Positions 1 to 11,836 of a stretch of 64,000 bases of DNA are shown here, one piece after another. The stretch's first letter is position 1. Each line of letters begins with the position of its first letter. This DNA comes from Volvariella volvacea V23. Its lineage: Eukaryota > Basidiomycota > Agaricomycetes > Agaricales > Pluteaceae. The stretch is taken from positions 1,249,474 to 1,313,473 of the forward strand of contig KB722737.1 in assembly GCA_000349905.1 (NCBI GenBank), given 5' to 3'. The notes beneath the pieces were generated by a model. It searched no databases. It saw only the letters and a program-made list of their open reading frames with translations, and was not told where the DNA came from. The position numbers were made by a program, and so were the translations under genes.

Positions 1-282
1 CGAGTTCCCCAAGTTCGCAGAGGGCTCCAAGGCACTATTGGATGCCACAATCGAGGCTGCACAGAGCGGCGCTACTGTCATCGTCGGTGGTGGTGATACT
101 GCAACTGTCGTCGCCCAATATGGTGCAGAGGACAAGCTGAGCCATGTGAGTACTGGTGGAGGTGCAAGTCTCGAACTCTTGGAAGGAAAGGTACGGCCTC
201 TTGTTCACGTTGGTATGCCACATTCATTTAATTCGCGATATTCAAGGTCCTTCCTGGTGTTGCTGCTTTGAGCGAGAAATAG
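1..282 (+). CDS. PGK1: phosphoglycerate kinase, C-terminal part (cut by window edge)
   Basis: This is the 3' end of 3-phosphoglycerate kinase, the glycolytic enzyme that makes ATP and 3-phosphoglycerate from 1,3-bisphosphoglycerate in the cytosol. The reading frame contains the family's nucleotide-binding signatures GGGDTA and [14 protein letters not shown]. The last intron (191-246, GTACGG...CAAG) follows the LEGK codons in phase 0. After splicing the protein ends with [11 protein letters not shown] and a TAG at 280-282, the usual end of fungal PGK. The N-terminal domain and the start codon lie left of the window. Family assignment is secure; the partial status is only due to the window edge. 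Confidence 0.95.
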
Positions 283-739
283 ATAATTATAATTAGCGTA
301 TCATTATTCGTGTAAAAAAACCAACGTCGGATTAAATGTTGTATTAGTTATTTCTGCTTTCTATGTAGACGCGCAAGCACGATGCGCAATTACAAAGCAA
401 AAGCTCGAAATCCATCTGTGCACATTTGGCAGCCAACTGACTGCAAGAAGTGCCGGCTTGGAGGCGGCCTGATGCCAGCGTCTATTGTTCCTGTGCCACA
501 AATACCACCAAACAACACCCTTGAATTTTGGACATCGGCTCGGCGTCACCGCGAGCTGGTGGCCNNNNNNNNNNNNNNNNNNNNNNNNNNNNNNNNNNNN
601 NNNNNNNNNNNNNNNNNNNNNNNNNNNNNNNNNNNNNNNNNNNNNNNNNNNNNNNNNNNNNNNNTCCAATCCCAACGCCAAACACCTCTCCCCTGTCCTT
701 CTCACAACACAACTTGCCACTTTCATCCTCGGAATCACT
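283..739. other. spacer with assembly gap (565-664)
   Basis: PGK 3' flank and CTR9 promoter/5' leader. A run of 100 N at 565-664 is a gap of unknown real length, so distances here cannot be trusted. Reading frames that cross the N run are artefacts. I see no gene. The stretch 665-739 just before the CTR9 start is C/T/A-rich, like other fungal 5' leaders. Confidence 0.6.
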
Positions 740-3700
740 ATGGAAGGCGAAAGCACCGGAAGAACATTGGATATCGAACTCGGAGGTCAAGAAGTGATCA
801 CGATCGACCTCGAACAGCTAGATCCAAACCCACAGGATGTTATTGACGTCTTGAAGGACGGGAGGTGCAGTTCTTGGATATGGACGAAACTCGGTGGGGA
901 GTACTGGCGTAGAGGGAATTTGGACGCTGCGGAAAAGATTGGACTTGCGGCTGTTGATAGTATGTTTGTTTTTACTGCCTTCGTTTCATTTCGTTTCATC
1001 TCGTTGGCTTTGTTTGTTGTGTGGAACGTCGTTGGCGTTGTTGGTCTCGTTGTCGTGGGGGAGGTGTGATTGACTGATCATGTCTTTTTGTTTTCTTTTT
1101 GTAGCGTTGAGTGCGAATGGAATGCATAGCTCGATTGCGTCCATATATTTGTTCCTGGCGAACATTCAGCAAGCGTATTCGCGGCAGGCACCAAAGATGG
1201 TGCTGAAGGAAGCACGTGTGTATTAATTCCTTGTTGCTCTTCCCGGTTTCTTGGGAATTGATCTTATGGTTTCTTTGGACTGCAGGCCGGGATGTGTTGG
1301 TGGGGGAGAAGTTGAAGGAGGTGTATTATAGAGAAGCGGCGCAGTATTTGAACACAAGTCAACGCGCTAGTGCAGAAGCTGGGGAAGGTGCGGGTGGGAC
1401 ATTGGCTTTCCTGACTCGTGGTAAGTCCTTATATCGTTAACACGTCTAGAAAGTGGGTATATGCGTGACTATTTGTTGTAGGAATCCAACAGCTAGAAAC
1501 GCGGGCTATGGACGATGCAATACGGTCTTTCGATGCCGTCTTGGCGGAGAAGCCGACAAACCTAGTGGCACTACTGGGTAAAGTATGGGCATATACTGAG
1601 GGATGTTGTGTTACTTTGTGCTGAACGAGGATCCATCAGGCTCGAGTCCTTTACGCGCGCAAGAATTACCGGGAAGCGCTGAGACTCTTCCAGGAGGTGC
1701 TCAAGTACAATCCTAATTGTCAGCCCGACCCGCGGATAGGAATCGGTTTGTGTTTCTGGGCGTTGGACAACAAAGTGAAGGCTAAGGCTGCGTGGCAGAG
1801 GAGTCTGGAGCTGGTAAGGATGCCACTACGGTGTGACTATACCCTCAGCTGAAGCGTCGAACAGAATCCCAGGGAATGGTCGGCCCAATTACTGCTAGGT
1901 CTTGAAGCCATCAACGCCAGCAAGAACGAAGCCTGGTCAGAAAAAGAACGAGCTAGTTCTTACCTCACGGGGACGAAACTTGTCGAGAAGGCATTCAAAA
2001 CAAATCACAAGAGTGCGGCAGCAGCGAATGCGCTATGTGAACTATTCTTGAGGAAGGGCAAGTACGAGCAAGTGTGTGTCTATGCTTCCTAGTAGAAATC
2101 TGCGTTCTCATTGTTCTTTAGGCGCTTAAATTGGCGGAACGCACTGTACAATTCGCAGATACCTTGACAATTTTGACGGAAGGATATATCCGGGCGGGAC
2201 GCGTTTTACATGCAGAAGGCTCAACATTACAAGCGTCAAAGTTCTTCACTGCTGCTCTAGAGGGTCAACCTAAGAATACACTGGCTGCTATTGGTCTATC
2301 TCAAATACACCTCCGAAATGGTACGTGTACCCAATTGGTATCACTAGCGTACAAAATTCCAACTCGTTTACTTCGCAGAGGAGATGGCTGCCGCTATACA
2401 CACTCTGGATAGTCTTCTACAAGCCCCGAATCCAGTCAAATCATTGGACGCAACTGTTATGTTGGCATCACTACGGGCTTACCCCCGACCAGGCGTGTCC
2501 AGTAGTGACATCGCCCAAGACAAAACACGCGCGAGGGAATTGTACGATCGAGCACTAAAGATGATGGAAATCGACGAGCTGCGCCCTCAAAACCAGGGAC
2601 ACTCCAGAATTTCTCGGAATATCTTGGACGACCTCGAGATGCACGCTGAGATATCAAAGTTGTGGCATGGAGAGAGTCTGGATAGGGTTGCAAAGGCATT
2701 GCGGGAGGCGCTGAGGATAAGCCAGGCGAGTGGGAACGCGGACCCTCGGTTACTCAATAACTTGGGAGCGCTGCAACAGTTAGATGGGCATTTCAAGGAA
2801 GCACAAGCCCTGTATGAGGACGCGTTGACAACGGCGTCTGCGCAAGGTGCACAGATTGGGGAGGGAATGTCAACGTCGATTCTTTACAACCTTTCTCGAG
2901 TATACGAAGAACAGGGACAGGAGGCATTGGCGAAAGATGCGTACGAGAAACTCGTGTCGAAACACCCTGAATATGTTGACGGTGCGTTGTCTCGAGCTGT
3001 CCAACTTTCTGCGAGCTTAGGCCTCCCTCGAATATATAGCGAAGATACGCCAGGCCCATATGTTGTCCAGTGCTGGCAAGCACAACGAAGCTCACGATCT
3101 ACTGAAGCAATGTCTATCTTCACAACCCAGCAATCTCAATCTTCGCGCATATTATATCTACTTCCTTATCCAGAACAACCTATCAAAGCCCGCCAAAGAC
3201 TTTGTATTCGCCACTCTCAAGGAGTACGAGAAGTACGACGTTTATTCGTTGTGCGCAGCTGGGTGGATAATGTACTACCAATCCCGAGAAAGCCGGGATT
3301 CATCACCCAAGGCTATCGAGGAACGGAAACGTGGATTCCAACGCGCTGCAGAGTTCTACGAGAGGGCACTGCAGTTTGACCCACAATGCGCGTTTGCAGC
3401 CCAGGGCTTGGCTATTGTGACGGCGGAGGATGCACTAGGAACGCTTGGAGGTGCTTTGGGCCCACCGGCGCCAGATGAGATGTTGAAGAGGCTGAAGGGT
3501 GCAAGAGAAGCGCTGGACGTGTTCTCGAAAGTGAGAGAGTCGCTGAACGACGGGAGCGTGTACGTGAATATGGGGCACTGCTACTATTTCTGCGATGAGT
3601 ATGACCGAGCCATTGAGAGCGTGAGTGGTTGTCTTGTTGTGCGTTGTGGTGACTTTTGATTGACTGGAGACTGTTGCTCAGTATGAAACGGCTTCGACGC

Positions 3701-4905
3701 GTTTCTACAGTGGCCACAATGTGACGGTGTTGATGTATCTGTGCCGTTCGTGGTACACCAAGGCGACTAAGGATCAGTCGTATACCGCTATGAATACTGC
3801 GCTGCGATATGCACAACAAGTTGGTCCTGTCGTATCCACCGGTCTAGGCTATGGCTAATCTTGAACTGCTGCAGGCCCTCCATCTACACCCCAACGACAA
3901 GGCAGTGGTTTACAACATTGCTATGATCGAGCAGAAAACCATGGAGTTGATGTTTGGCATCAAACCCATTAAGCGAACGCTCAAGGATCTCCAGAGGGCG
4001 ATCGAACAAGGGAACCACGCACAAGTGTGAGTACCTAGATCTGTCTTGTCACCAGGAGGCCCATCTTACATGACCCCCGTTAGACTCTTTGCATCGCTTG
4101 CGGCAGATCCCTCGTCAATGGTTCCTTATAGCAAGGATATTGCGGATCAGAGAAGAAAGTACGGAGAGAGCTTGCTTAGGAAAAGTGAAGAGCAGTTGTC
4201 TAGTCAGCTGGCGCACGAGGCCGAGACGCAGGCGAGGATGGATGCTGCTAGGAAGAAGAGACAGGAAGAGAAAGAGCGTCTAGAAGCTCAGGAGGTATGT
4301 TTCTCCTACGTCCCTATATTACTCTAAAAATTGACGAATCACCTCTTCGCGTGGTATAGCGTGCTCGAATGGAGGAGCTCAAACGAGCTGCAGAAAAACT
4401 CGCTGAGGAGCGTCGGATAGCGAGAGAACAAGCCCTGGAATGGACGAGGGAAGTGAAGATGGAGAGTGACGAAGAAAAGGAACGGAAGGCTAAGAAGGCC
4501 AGCAGGAGAACTAAAGCCGAAAACGGTAGTGGTGATGAAGCTAATGGGGAAGCTGGCGGCGGGCAGAAGAAGAAGCGCCGTGGAAAGCTGAGGAAGATGG
4601 CTGGTGGGGAGCCGGATGAGGATGAGCCCATGTTCAGCGATGCTGAGGAAGAAGAGAAACCCAAGAAGGTTTGTCGATCACCGTTTGGTTTGATGCAGTT
4701 CATTGACGGCGATGTGGTATCAACTTGTAGCGCACTAAGAAACGCGTGGTGCGTGATGATGACGAGGATGAGCCAAGCAATCCTCGTAAAAAGCAATAGT
4801 ATGTCTTTCCTTTTGCAGCGCCTTCCTCCAGCTTTTCTAATATTTTCGGCGTTCAACAGTAAGAGCAAAGAGGTTCTATCAGACACCGACGACGAAATGT
4901 CATAA
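740..4905 (+). CDS. CTR9: CTR9, TPR subunit of the Paf1 transcription elongation complex
   Basis: The product is a nuclear scaffold of the Paf1 complex, which travels with RNA polymerase II and supports histone modification. I can join 15 exons (740-959, 1105-1215, 1286-1420, 1482-1582, 1640-1813, 1865-2071, 2122-2320, 2379-2981, 3040-3620, 3682-3819, 3875-4026, 4084-4294, 4360-4668, 4731-4798, 4860-4905), all phase-consistent, giving about 1084 residues, the usual Ctr9 length. The N-terminus carries the Ctr9 hallmark DPNPQDVIDVLKDG. The middle is a long series of TPR helices (for example AAEFYERALQFDP). The C-terminal ~200 residues are a charged coiled coil rich in Glu/Lys/Arg followed by an acidic, basic-cluster tail. 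The intron at 3820-3874 starts GTTGGT, an unusual donor. The start is the first ATG after the gap and opens the conserved region. Confidence 0.93.
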
Positions 4906-5361
4906 GGGTATCTCTAGCTATTACATACTTACTCTCGCTCTCACGTACGATCTCTAACTCAGTTAATATTGTACATAATAAATCATTTGTTGATGCTGTC
5001 GGGCTATAGCTAGTTTCTTATGCACGTCTCATTTCCTCTCTTCCTGTGTCTATAATCAAATCCTCGTGTATCTTACCAAGTAGCTAGGGGTGTTGACGGC
5101 AGTTTTAATTCGTGAATATACGATATTAGCGTTGTGTAGCTTTGTGCGTAATAATAGTATACCCCGCTCCTGAAACTACTGTATTATGTACCTACATTCG
5201 TGTGCAACGTAAATTAAGATTCCCTTCTCCATAGTTCTGTTGCGTATGGCGGGCCTGATTCGCCTAGGTGCGACTCTAGCAATCCTCCTCTCCATACCCA
5301 ATCCAACCTTGAGCCCCTCAGGTTTTCAATATAAGTGCACTTCATAAATGCCAAACACCAA
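4906..5361. other. CTR9 3' flank and tRNA upstream region
   Basis: A/T-rich 3' flank of CTR9 with AATAAATCA around 4977-4985, a possible polyadenylation signal. No reading frame with coding character. It runs into the tRNA gene. Confidence 0.5.
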
Positions 5362-5454
5362 CCGACCTTAGCTCAGTTGGCAGAGCGCAAGACTGTAATG
5401 GATATCCCGCAACTTGCTATCTTGATGTCGCCTGTTCGATCCAGGCAGGTCGGA
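5362..5454 (+). tRNA. tRNA-Tyr (GTA) with 20-base intron
   Basis: Folds as a complete cloverleaf. The acceptor stem CCGACCT (5362-5368) pairs with AGGTCGG (5447-5453), followed by discriminator A5454. The D stem is GCTC/GAGC. The anticodon stem is CAAGA (5388-5392) with TCTTG (5420-5424). The T stem GCCTG/CAGGC encloses the loop TTCGATC. The anticodon GTA is at 5395-5397. The intron, 5399-5418, sits between positions 37 and 38, the standard place for nuclear tRNA introns and obligatory in eukaryotic tRNA-Tyr. The B box TTCGATCC is inside the gene. A T-rich stretch (CTTCTTTTTGG) about 25 bases downstream could end Pol III transcription. Confidence 0.95.
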
Positions 5455-5991
5455 TGCCAGGGTCCTCCACCTTCTGGAGGCTTCTTTTTGGAGTTATAAA
5501 CTTGAAGGTATTTTATGAACTATGTCGAGAATGGAAGAGGCCACGGTGTTCAATGTTGCTACCAGTACATATATACCTGCCATGGACGATTCCGACTTCA
5601 TTTTCGGTCACAGGACAGCGCCAACTTGGAGCTCACCCACTACTGATCACTACCATGCCACTATAATATAAGTCCAAGATATAACAAACAACAAATCTGC
5701 CTATGTAACTGTACTAATAGTACTATGTACTATATGTACGTACGTACGTGCTTATATGCGCTACGGTACCACTTTCAAGTTCATAAAAAGACACAAGGAC
5801 GCAAAAAGAAAGGAGACAAAAAAGCCAAAAGACGGTAGATCCTCTCCAATTATGATCCAATCCGGAGGTACAGCCATGGTTCCAACAATCAACCGAAGCC
5901 AAGAAACAGAGAAGAAACGGAGAAAGAGACGGAGAAAGCCTTCCAAACGCTATACATGATGACGAGAGGATAGGAAGAGAGGTAGGGGTAT
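5455..5991. other. gene-free spacer between tRNA-Tyr and septin 3' end
   Basis: No coding features recognised. Includes a short GTAC repeat at about 5738-5749. The 67-residue A-rich frame near 5756-5959 has no family resemblance and lies in the septin 3' flank. Confidence 0.5.
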
Positions 5992-7718
5992 CTAATAAAG
6001 CGGGGATCCGGTGGACGCGAGTCTGCTCTCGAGGTTCCTATTGGAGAGGGAATTATGAGGGAACAGGTTTAGAGAGATGAGGGTGACAATTACGTACCTG
6101 AGGGATTCTTCCTTCGCGAGCAGCTCCTGTCTCTTCTCGTTGATTTCTCGTTGTACCCTGAGTTCGATTTCTCTCAACTAGTACGAGAGGGGATTAGAAT
6201 CAACAAATAGTAAAAGGAAAAGAATGCGAACTTTTTCCTCTTCGCGGCGGAGCTGTTCTTCCTTGAGACGGACGCTCTGGGTAGCAAGATCCTCGGGTTG
6301 AAGCTGCGATGATTCCCTAGAATAGCGAGAACCCGTTAGACTCAAAGGGTTTAGTAAATTGCTTGTCAAGTAACCTACCGGGTAGAGTTAAGGGTCCGAG
6401 ATAATTTCTCTGTTCTGTAAGTCTCGTACAAGACATCTTCAGTGAGCGACTTCAAATCGGTCAAATGAGATCTGAGTAGACAACATTAAGCACGCTATGG
6501 TAGAAGAGTCAAGATTTGACGAACCCAAGAATCGCCCCTCTTAACCTGGTAAAGTCACAATGCAGCGGGTTATCGACTTCCGCAATACCCCAGGGGTAGC
6601 TTCGTCCTCGGATACGCTCGCCATCGACGATAACGTCTTCTTCAGAGCCAATAATGCCAAAGGGAAGAAGGGACTAGTTGGAGGAGGTAAGCCGGGTATA
6701 ATTAAACGGTTCGATGAGGCAGGACGTAATGCTTACTCTAAGCTCCATATTGTCCTGGATGGTTTCCTCGTCATCTTCCTCGGGATCGTAAGGAAAATTG
6801 TAGATAGGGATATCGTAGTACTCGATATCCTCCATGATCTACACTATTATCAGAATAACATGTTGACAAGGGTAGATGAAGTAATGCATACACGTTTCTT
6901 GAATGCGCGCAGCTCGCTGGGCGTCAATGAGTCCGACCTTCCAATGACGGGTATAACATTCACACGGGGTGAAAGGCGCCGCATAAGTTCGATATCAAGC
7001 TCCCTAAGACTGCAAGACCCCGACGAGTGAGATACGTAACAACACCAAGTAACAGAGGACATACGCATGGCCGGAAGGAGGGATGAAGTACAACAATGCA
7101 TGTACGCGATTATCCTTGAATTTGGGGTTACGCTTGATACGGGATTGTTCGGCCAAGATGTCATCATATTGGCGTTCAAGGTAGGAAACAATTTCTTGGA
7201 AACTGGGGTGGAAGTGCGATTGTTCGGTTAACCCCTTCTGGCCTGAGGGGTGAATTTGAATTTTAGACTCACGCGTGCTCATTGTCTATGTTATCCCCGA
7301 ATCCAGGGGTGTCCACAACTGTCAATGAGATACGTACACCTTCCTCTTCAAGGTCTATTCGGGAGCGGGATGAGGGAATCCCAACTATTATAGGAGTAAT
7401 CACCTTCAACTTACCTACGCTGACCGGTCTGATACGAAGTCCAACCTCTGCTGAGGCTTGTTCAGGCGGATCGTTGATCTTGTGAGGCAGTACGGTCGAA
7501 TCGCATAGGGTGTTCACAAATGTCGTGCGGCCAGCTCCCGAGGCACCTGTATCACCGCCGCAATTCGGCAAGCGATTTCGATTATGAATAGCGATTCATT
7601 CGGGAAGCCGGTTAATTGAGTGCTCAGGCGCGCGAATTTGGTGCACATTACCAACGACCATAAGGGTGAACTGCACACCCTTGATTTTGTTCCTACGCCT
7701 CGTTGTCGGCAATGGCAT
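5992..7718 (-). CDS. CDC11: septin, Cdc11 type
   Basis: A GTP-binding cytoskeletal protein that polymerises into filaments and rings at septa and growth sites. Eleven exons join in phase (7652-7718, 7415-7546, 7273-7354, 7065-7202, 6892-7009, 6737-6838, 6525-6673, 6379-6471, 6232-6316, 6098-6177, 5992-6037), giving about 363 residues. Visible motifs are the G1 loop GASGAGRTT, G3 DTPGFGD, the septin region YDDILAEQSRIKRNPKFKDNR, and the G4-like GRSDSLT. The septin unique element WGIAEVDN follows. The last ~70 residues form a Glu/Arg/Leu-rich coiled coil. The G1 loop has Arg where active GTPases have Lys, as in yeast Cdc11-group septins thought to lack GTPase activity. An in-frame stop lies upstream of ATG 7718. 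It faces the SDR gene across a shared 567-base promoter region. Confidence 0.92.
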
Positions 7719-8285
7719 CGTGAACTGGCTTTAGTAGAGAGTGTAAGCTGCTGGAGATGGTGATGGTGCAGATGAAGGATGGTGAAGAGGCTCAAAGTTG
7801 CATGCAAAGGAGGGCGAGGCAAGTTGGGATGGTGATGCGAAGCCAGTCACAGGTGCGCTCGGGCCACGTTGTATCAATATTCTTCAATAATCCTATCAAA
7901 AATCCATGATACAGCACCTTCTGATCCTAACATGTGCAAACAATCCACTCGACGCCAAGATGCGCGAGCCTGCCAGGTCTGACGCTGACCACTTTCATCG
8001 CTGTCTGCATAAGCAATGACAACATTTGGACCTCCAACTCAAATATACATGCCTTTCTCCTCATAGGATGCGGTTGTTCTGGTCGTATCTTGACTCACAG
8101 CTCCACTCGCTGACAATTCCAAGAGAGCGCGCAGATCCAAAAATCACCCAATCATAATCAGTCCCGCCCGTTACCGCAGTCGCAGGGTCATCCTTAACTC
8201 AATTTTGCTTGGGCATATATAATTCTTTACTTCTTGTGTTCCTGTTCCCCGGTTCCCCTTTCGTTTTTTCTTTCAGTGTCTCTTC
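7719..8285. other. divergent promoter region, septin / SDR
   Basis: The two flanking genes start at 7718 (minus) and 8286 (plus), so this stretch must hold both promoters. There is a T/C-rich tract at about 8225-8280 just before the SDR start. No gene seen. Confidence 0.5.
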
Positions 8286-9721
8286 ATGTCCGTTATTCCA
8301 GACGATAAACTTTTCGAACACGCTTCGCGCGCCAAGAGCAAGGTTGTGCTTATCACGGGCGCCGCTAAAGGAATTGGGAAAGAGGCAGCCTTGAGATTCG
8401 CGTCTGCTGGGTCAGTATTTGTTGAGGATCCTGAGCAAGTGATATTGTGTGCCTAACTTTTGCGGATTCGTTTTTTTGTGCAGTGCTAGGCTCGTGCTTG
8501 GAGATCTTGATGTTGCAGGAGGGGAGCAGACAGTAAAGGAACTCAAACAAGCAGGGGCGTGAGTACACAAAACTGCATATCAACAGTTGTCCTTGTTGAC
8601 CATATTGTTCAGACAAGCAGTCTTCCAGAAGTGTAATGTTGTACAGTGGGAAGATCAAGTTGCTCTGTTCGACTTGGCAATTTCAACATTTGGCGTTGTC
8701 GACATCGTGGTAAGTAACAGACCGTGAGTTCCTCCGTGGTTGAAGGTTATTCACCACCACATGAAGATACCCAATGCGGGTGTCAGCGAGATGGGCAACT
8801 TCCATAGATTTAATAGAACCGAGGATGGCAAACCCGCTCCCCCAAAACTTACGACTATCCAAGTGAACCTTATTGGTGTCATATACAGTGCGTCGACGCG
8901 TTACCTTGTAGACCAGCGTGTTCATCTGTCCGGCAATTGTTAGCTGTCAACTTGGCTTCTCATTACCTCACAATCAAGCACGATCCCAGTAGAGGCTCAT
9001 GGAAGGCTGTCATACTCATCGGGTCCATGGGTTCGTGCATTTCCATATTTACCACCCTCATGCTTATGTTCTACCTTGCACATAGCATCATGGGCCGGTA
9101 TTCCCTCAGCCGCGATGTACACGGCTTCAAAGCACGCTGTACTTGGTATCATGCGATCAGTATGGAAAGATTATGAGCGACAAGGTATCAGAATAGCCAC
9201 AATTCACCCTTGGTTCGCCGGTACGCCCTATCCTCTAGCCCAACCGCCATATGACGTTCTGATTCGATCAACAAAGACACGACTATCATCCCCCTTCCGA
9301 TCAAGGTCCTCCTGGCGGGTGTACCACTAGCGCCTGTCCCTCGAATTGCGGGGGCTATCTTCCATGCCGCTACAAATCCTGATCCAAACACCAACGGATG
9401 TGCATGGCTGATCCCAGATGGAGGAAATGTCTACTTCATTGCAAGGGAAGAGTTCAAACTAGGTGTGTACAAGATGATGGATGCCCGAATCAACGCCTTG
9501 CACGAGTGAGTACGCGTTGGGTCCCGTTTCAATTCAGGTCTGACGCATTTTTGCACAGGTTGGCGAATGACAGCAAATACTACTACCGCTTAGCTCGTGA
9601 TCTTACGCGTCTGCTCGGCAAACCGATACTTAAGACAGGGATCACCATTTATGCTGCAAAATTGGCTTGGAATTATAGAGATGAGATTTCTACTTACGTT
9701 CGTGGTCTGATTGGGTCTTAG
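8286..9721 (+). CDS. short-chain dehydrogenase/reductase (SDR), substrate unknown
   Basis: NAD(P)-dependent oxidoreductase of the classical SDR fold. Eight exons join in phase (8286-8410, 8484-8558, 8613-8709, 8767-8887, 8944-9030, 9086-9220, 9277-9505, 9559-9721), giving about 343 residues. The cofactor motif TGAAKGIG is at residues 24-31, the NAG motif at 102-104, and the catalytic set Ser167, Tyr180 and Lys184 (YTASK) is complete. The sequence around the start of the strand after the glycine motif has VLGDLD, an acidic end that usually means NAD rather than NADP. The C-terminal ~80 residues extend past the core with a hydrophobic helix. Overall it resembles 15-hydroxyprostaglandin-dehydrogenase-like SDRs of fungi; this is a resemblance only. 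Its 3' end converges with the LodB-like gene 250 bases away, so it may belong to the same metabolic cluster. Confidence 0.88.
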
Positions 9722-9968
9722 GTTGTCGGGTTGTTCTTTTTTATATGTTAGGTTGGGCGAATGTTATACCATACTACTGATAGATGCCCTCAAACCTTTT
9801 TGTGGGCAACACTGACCTATCTGGCTCGCTTACGGTTCAACACCAACCTCAGGCCCAGCCCACCAAAATCTCGTGTTATCACCATGAGAAGCAAAGCAGC
9901 ATTCGGTATTCATTGTCTATTACACACCACTCAGGAAGATCAACGTATAGAGATGAGCTAAACCAAGC

Positions 9969-11398
9969 TCACCGTCGTCGTTGCCAAAACTCGGTATCAA
10001 ATCTCGAGTTTGCATAATAATACCTCTTTTTCTTCTCGTAATCACCTCTTATTTGCATATACACACCCTCAATCGACGTATCATTCGCCACAGCATCCCC
10101 AAGGAGCCGCTTTCCCAAAATTGTTCCAACAGAACAACCACATTCTAGGGCGGTGATCATCCCTTGGGAGGATAGCGGATCAAATGCCATTGCGGCATCA
10201 CCAATAGCGTACCATCCACCTCGACGGCCAGAACCCTCCAAAGTGTGCTCTTCTCCCAAGGGCTGTAGAATAGAACTACAAGCCGAAGTGACTTTTGGGT
10301 ACGAACCCGTTTTGCTCGCCAGAAGGGGGCGGTAGTCCATATTCTCGATAATATCTTTGATGTAATGCGTTTCATCTGCTAGGAGATCGGCGAACCCATC
10401 TCGTTTACGGGCCACTTTGGACGTTGGCTCTGTATCGTCTGTATGGTAGACGACTACGCGCAAGTTGGATGTCAACTGGGAGGTGTACCACCAGCCTGTG
10501 GGAGATGCTTCTAACAAGGTGCGTCTATCGCGATCGGAGTCGGGTAGAGGGGAGGTGAATAAGGTGTAGAATGCCAAGAGTGAATCTTGCTTCTGGGTTT
10601 TGGCACCGAGCTACTCCGAGGACGAGGTGACTGGTTGTATCCGTGAAAGATGCATTAAGACGTACCTTGTGCGCCACGCTAGCTTTTCTTCCTGTACAAT
10701 CCAATAGCCAGCTAGACGTGCAATAGATCGAGTTCCCAAGGCTCCCATCCGCCTCAAGCCGTTGCAATTCTACCCTCCAAATCCCATTTTTATCCTTCTC
10801 AACCCCAACAAACCTCGCCTTCACAAATCCATGTTTCCCACTAACACCTTGTGCGCCACCCCCGGGCCCAACGGCAGAATCACTGGCTTGAGGCCGTTGA
10901 GATAACTTTGCCACTGCATCTCTTAGCGTGTCTTCGAATCGGACACGATCCAAGTGCCATCCCGCTCCAAAAGGATTCATGATGGAAAACGTCTCTTCCA
11001 ACTTCTCTGTTCCCCATGCCGATGCGTTCCCTGTACAGCTTATGTGCCTCCCATCGGATGTATCTCGGGCTAGTTGTGCGGATACTTCGGGCGAGAGGTA
11101 TCGTAGAATCTGTGATGCTTCGGGCGGTAGAGATTCCCCGATCTACACATTACAGATATTGTCGTGGTGAGCTTTTAGTGGTAATGGTATTGAGCTTGGT
11201 ATAACCCACTTTGAACTGGGAAGAGTCTGAATCGTCTACAAGCAAAAACTTTGCGCCTGGATTCGCGCGGAATAGTCCAAGCGCTGCTGAACATCCGGCA
11301 GGTCCACCGCCAATGATGATCACTTCGAACCTGGGTGTTGAGAGATCTGCTCATCCTCATACCCCGCTCGACATACCATCATAAACTGAACTTTCCAT
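9969..11398 (-). CDS. LodB-like FAD-dependent oxidoreductase (CTQ maturation factor)
   Basis: Flavoprotein of the LodB/tryptophan-halogenase-like group. In bacteria LodB and GoxB are required to build the cysteine tryptophylquinone (CTQ) cofactor of their partner oxidases; here the substrate would be the LodA-like proteins encoded upstream on the same strand. Exons 10666-11142 and 9969-10610 are clear; the second exon ends at 11210. Motifs are the FAD-binding GGGPAG near residue 20, GESLPP at about 51-56, NASAWG, GRKASVAHKLGAK, and the GD motif AIGDAAMAFDPLSSQGM at about 343. The C-terminus ends in an aromatic/Arg-rich FWQRRR, as LodB proteins do. Total about 421-425 residues. The first intron is uncertain: the frame needs either a 42-base intron with a poor donor (11331-11372) or a 30-base intron with a good donor (11347-11376). 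Confidence 0.82.
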
Positions 11399-11836
11399 TG
11401 TAGCTGGCTCGATGAAAATGAACTTGAAGAGAAGAGGGAGAGGGAGAGGGAAACCAAATTGTGGGGTTCGGTGAGTCTGAATTTTATAGCATTCTAGTTA
11501 TGCCAGATCTAGATGACGTGCTGAATGGAGTTCTGCCTGCTCAATACATTTCGTGATGACTTCCCAAGATGGTCAGTATCCGTATCAGGTGGGAGGATGC
11601 AAGAGGTAATATCCAAGCGGAGAAGATTTGCTTCCATTCATAATGTCAAACAGATTTATGTGATACGGTAGCGACAAATATCGCAATAATAGTACATCGA
11701 ATTTAGCTGTCTCTGCCCTACCACTTTTCAGTACGAAGTAATAGCTCACATGCAGTCACTATACATTAAACACTGTCGGAAAAGGCTTAAACCTCGAGAG
11801 CTTGGTCAACTTTAATGCAGGCATGTCGACATTCCT
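11399..11836. other. promoter of the LodB-like gene and 3' flank of the LodA pseudogene
   Basis: No gene seen. A purine-rich tract (11425-11452, pyrimidine-rich on the coding strand) lies 30-55 bases upstream of the LodB-like ATG, as expected near a fungal transcription start. Confidence 0.45.

Noticed and set aside
361..1069. Several frames spanning the N run at 565-664
   Set aside because: They only exist because N codons are read as open; the true CTR9 start is at 740, after the gap.
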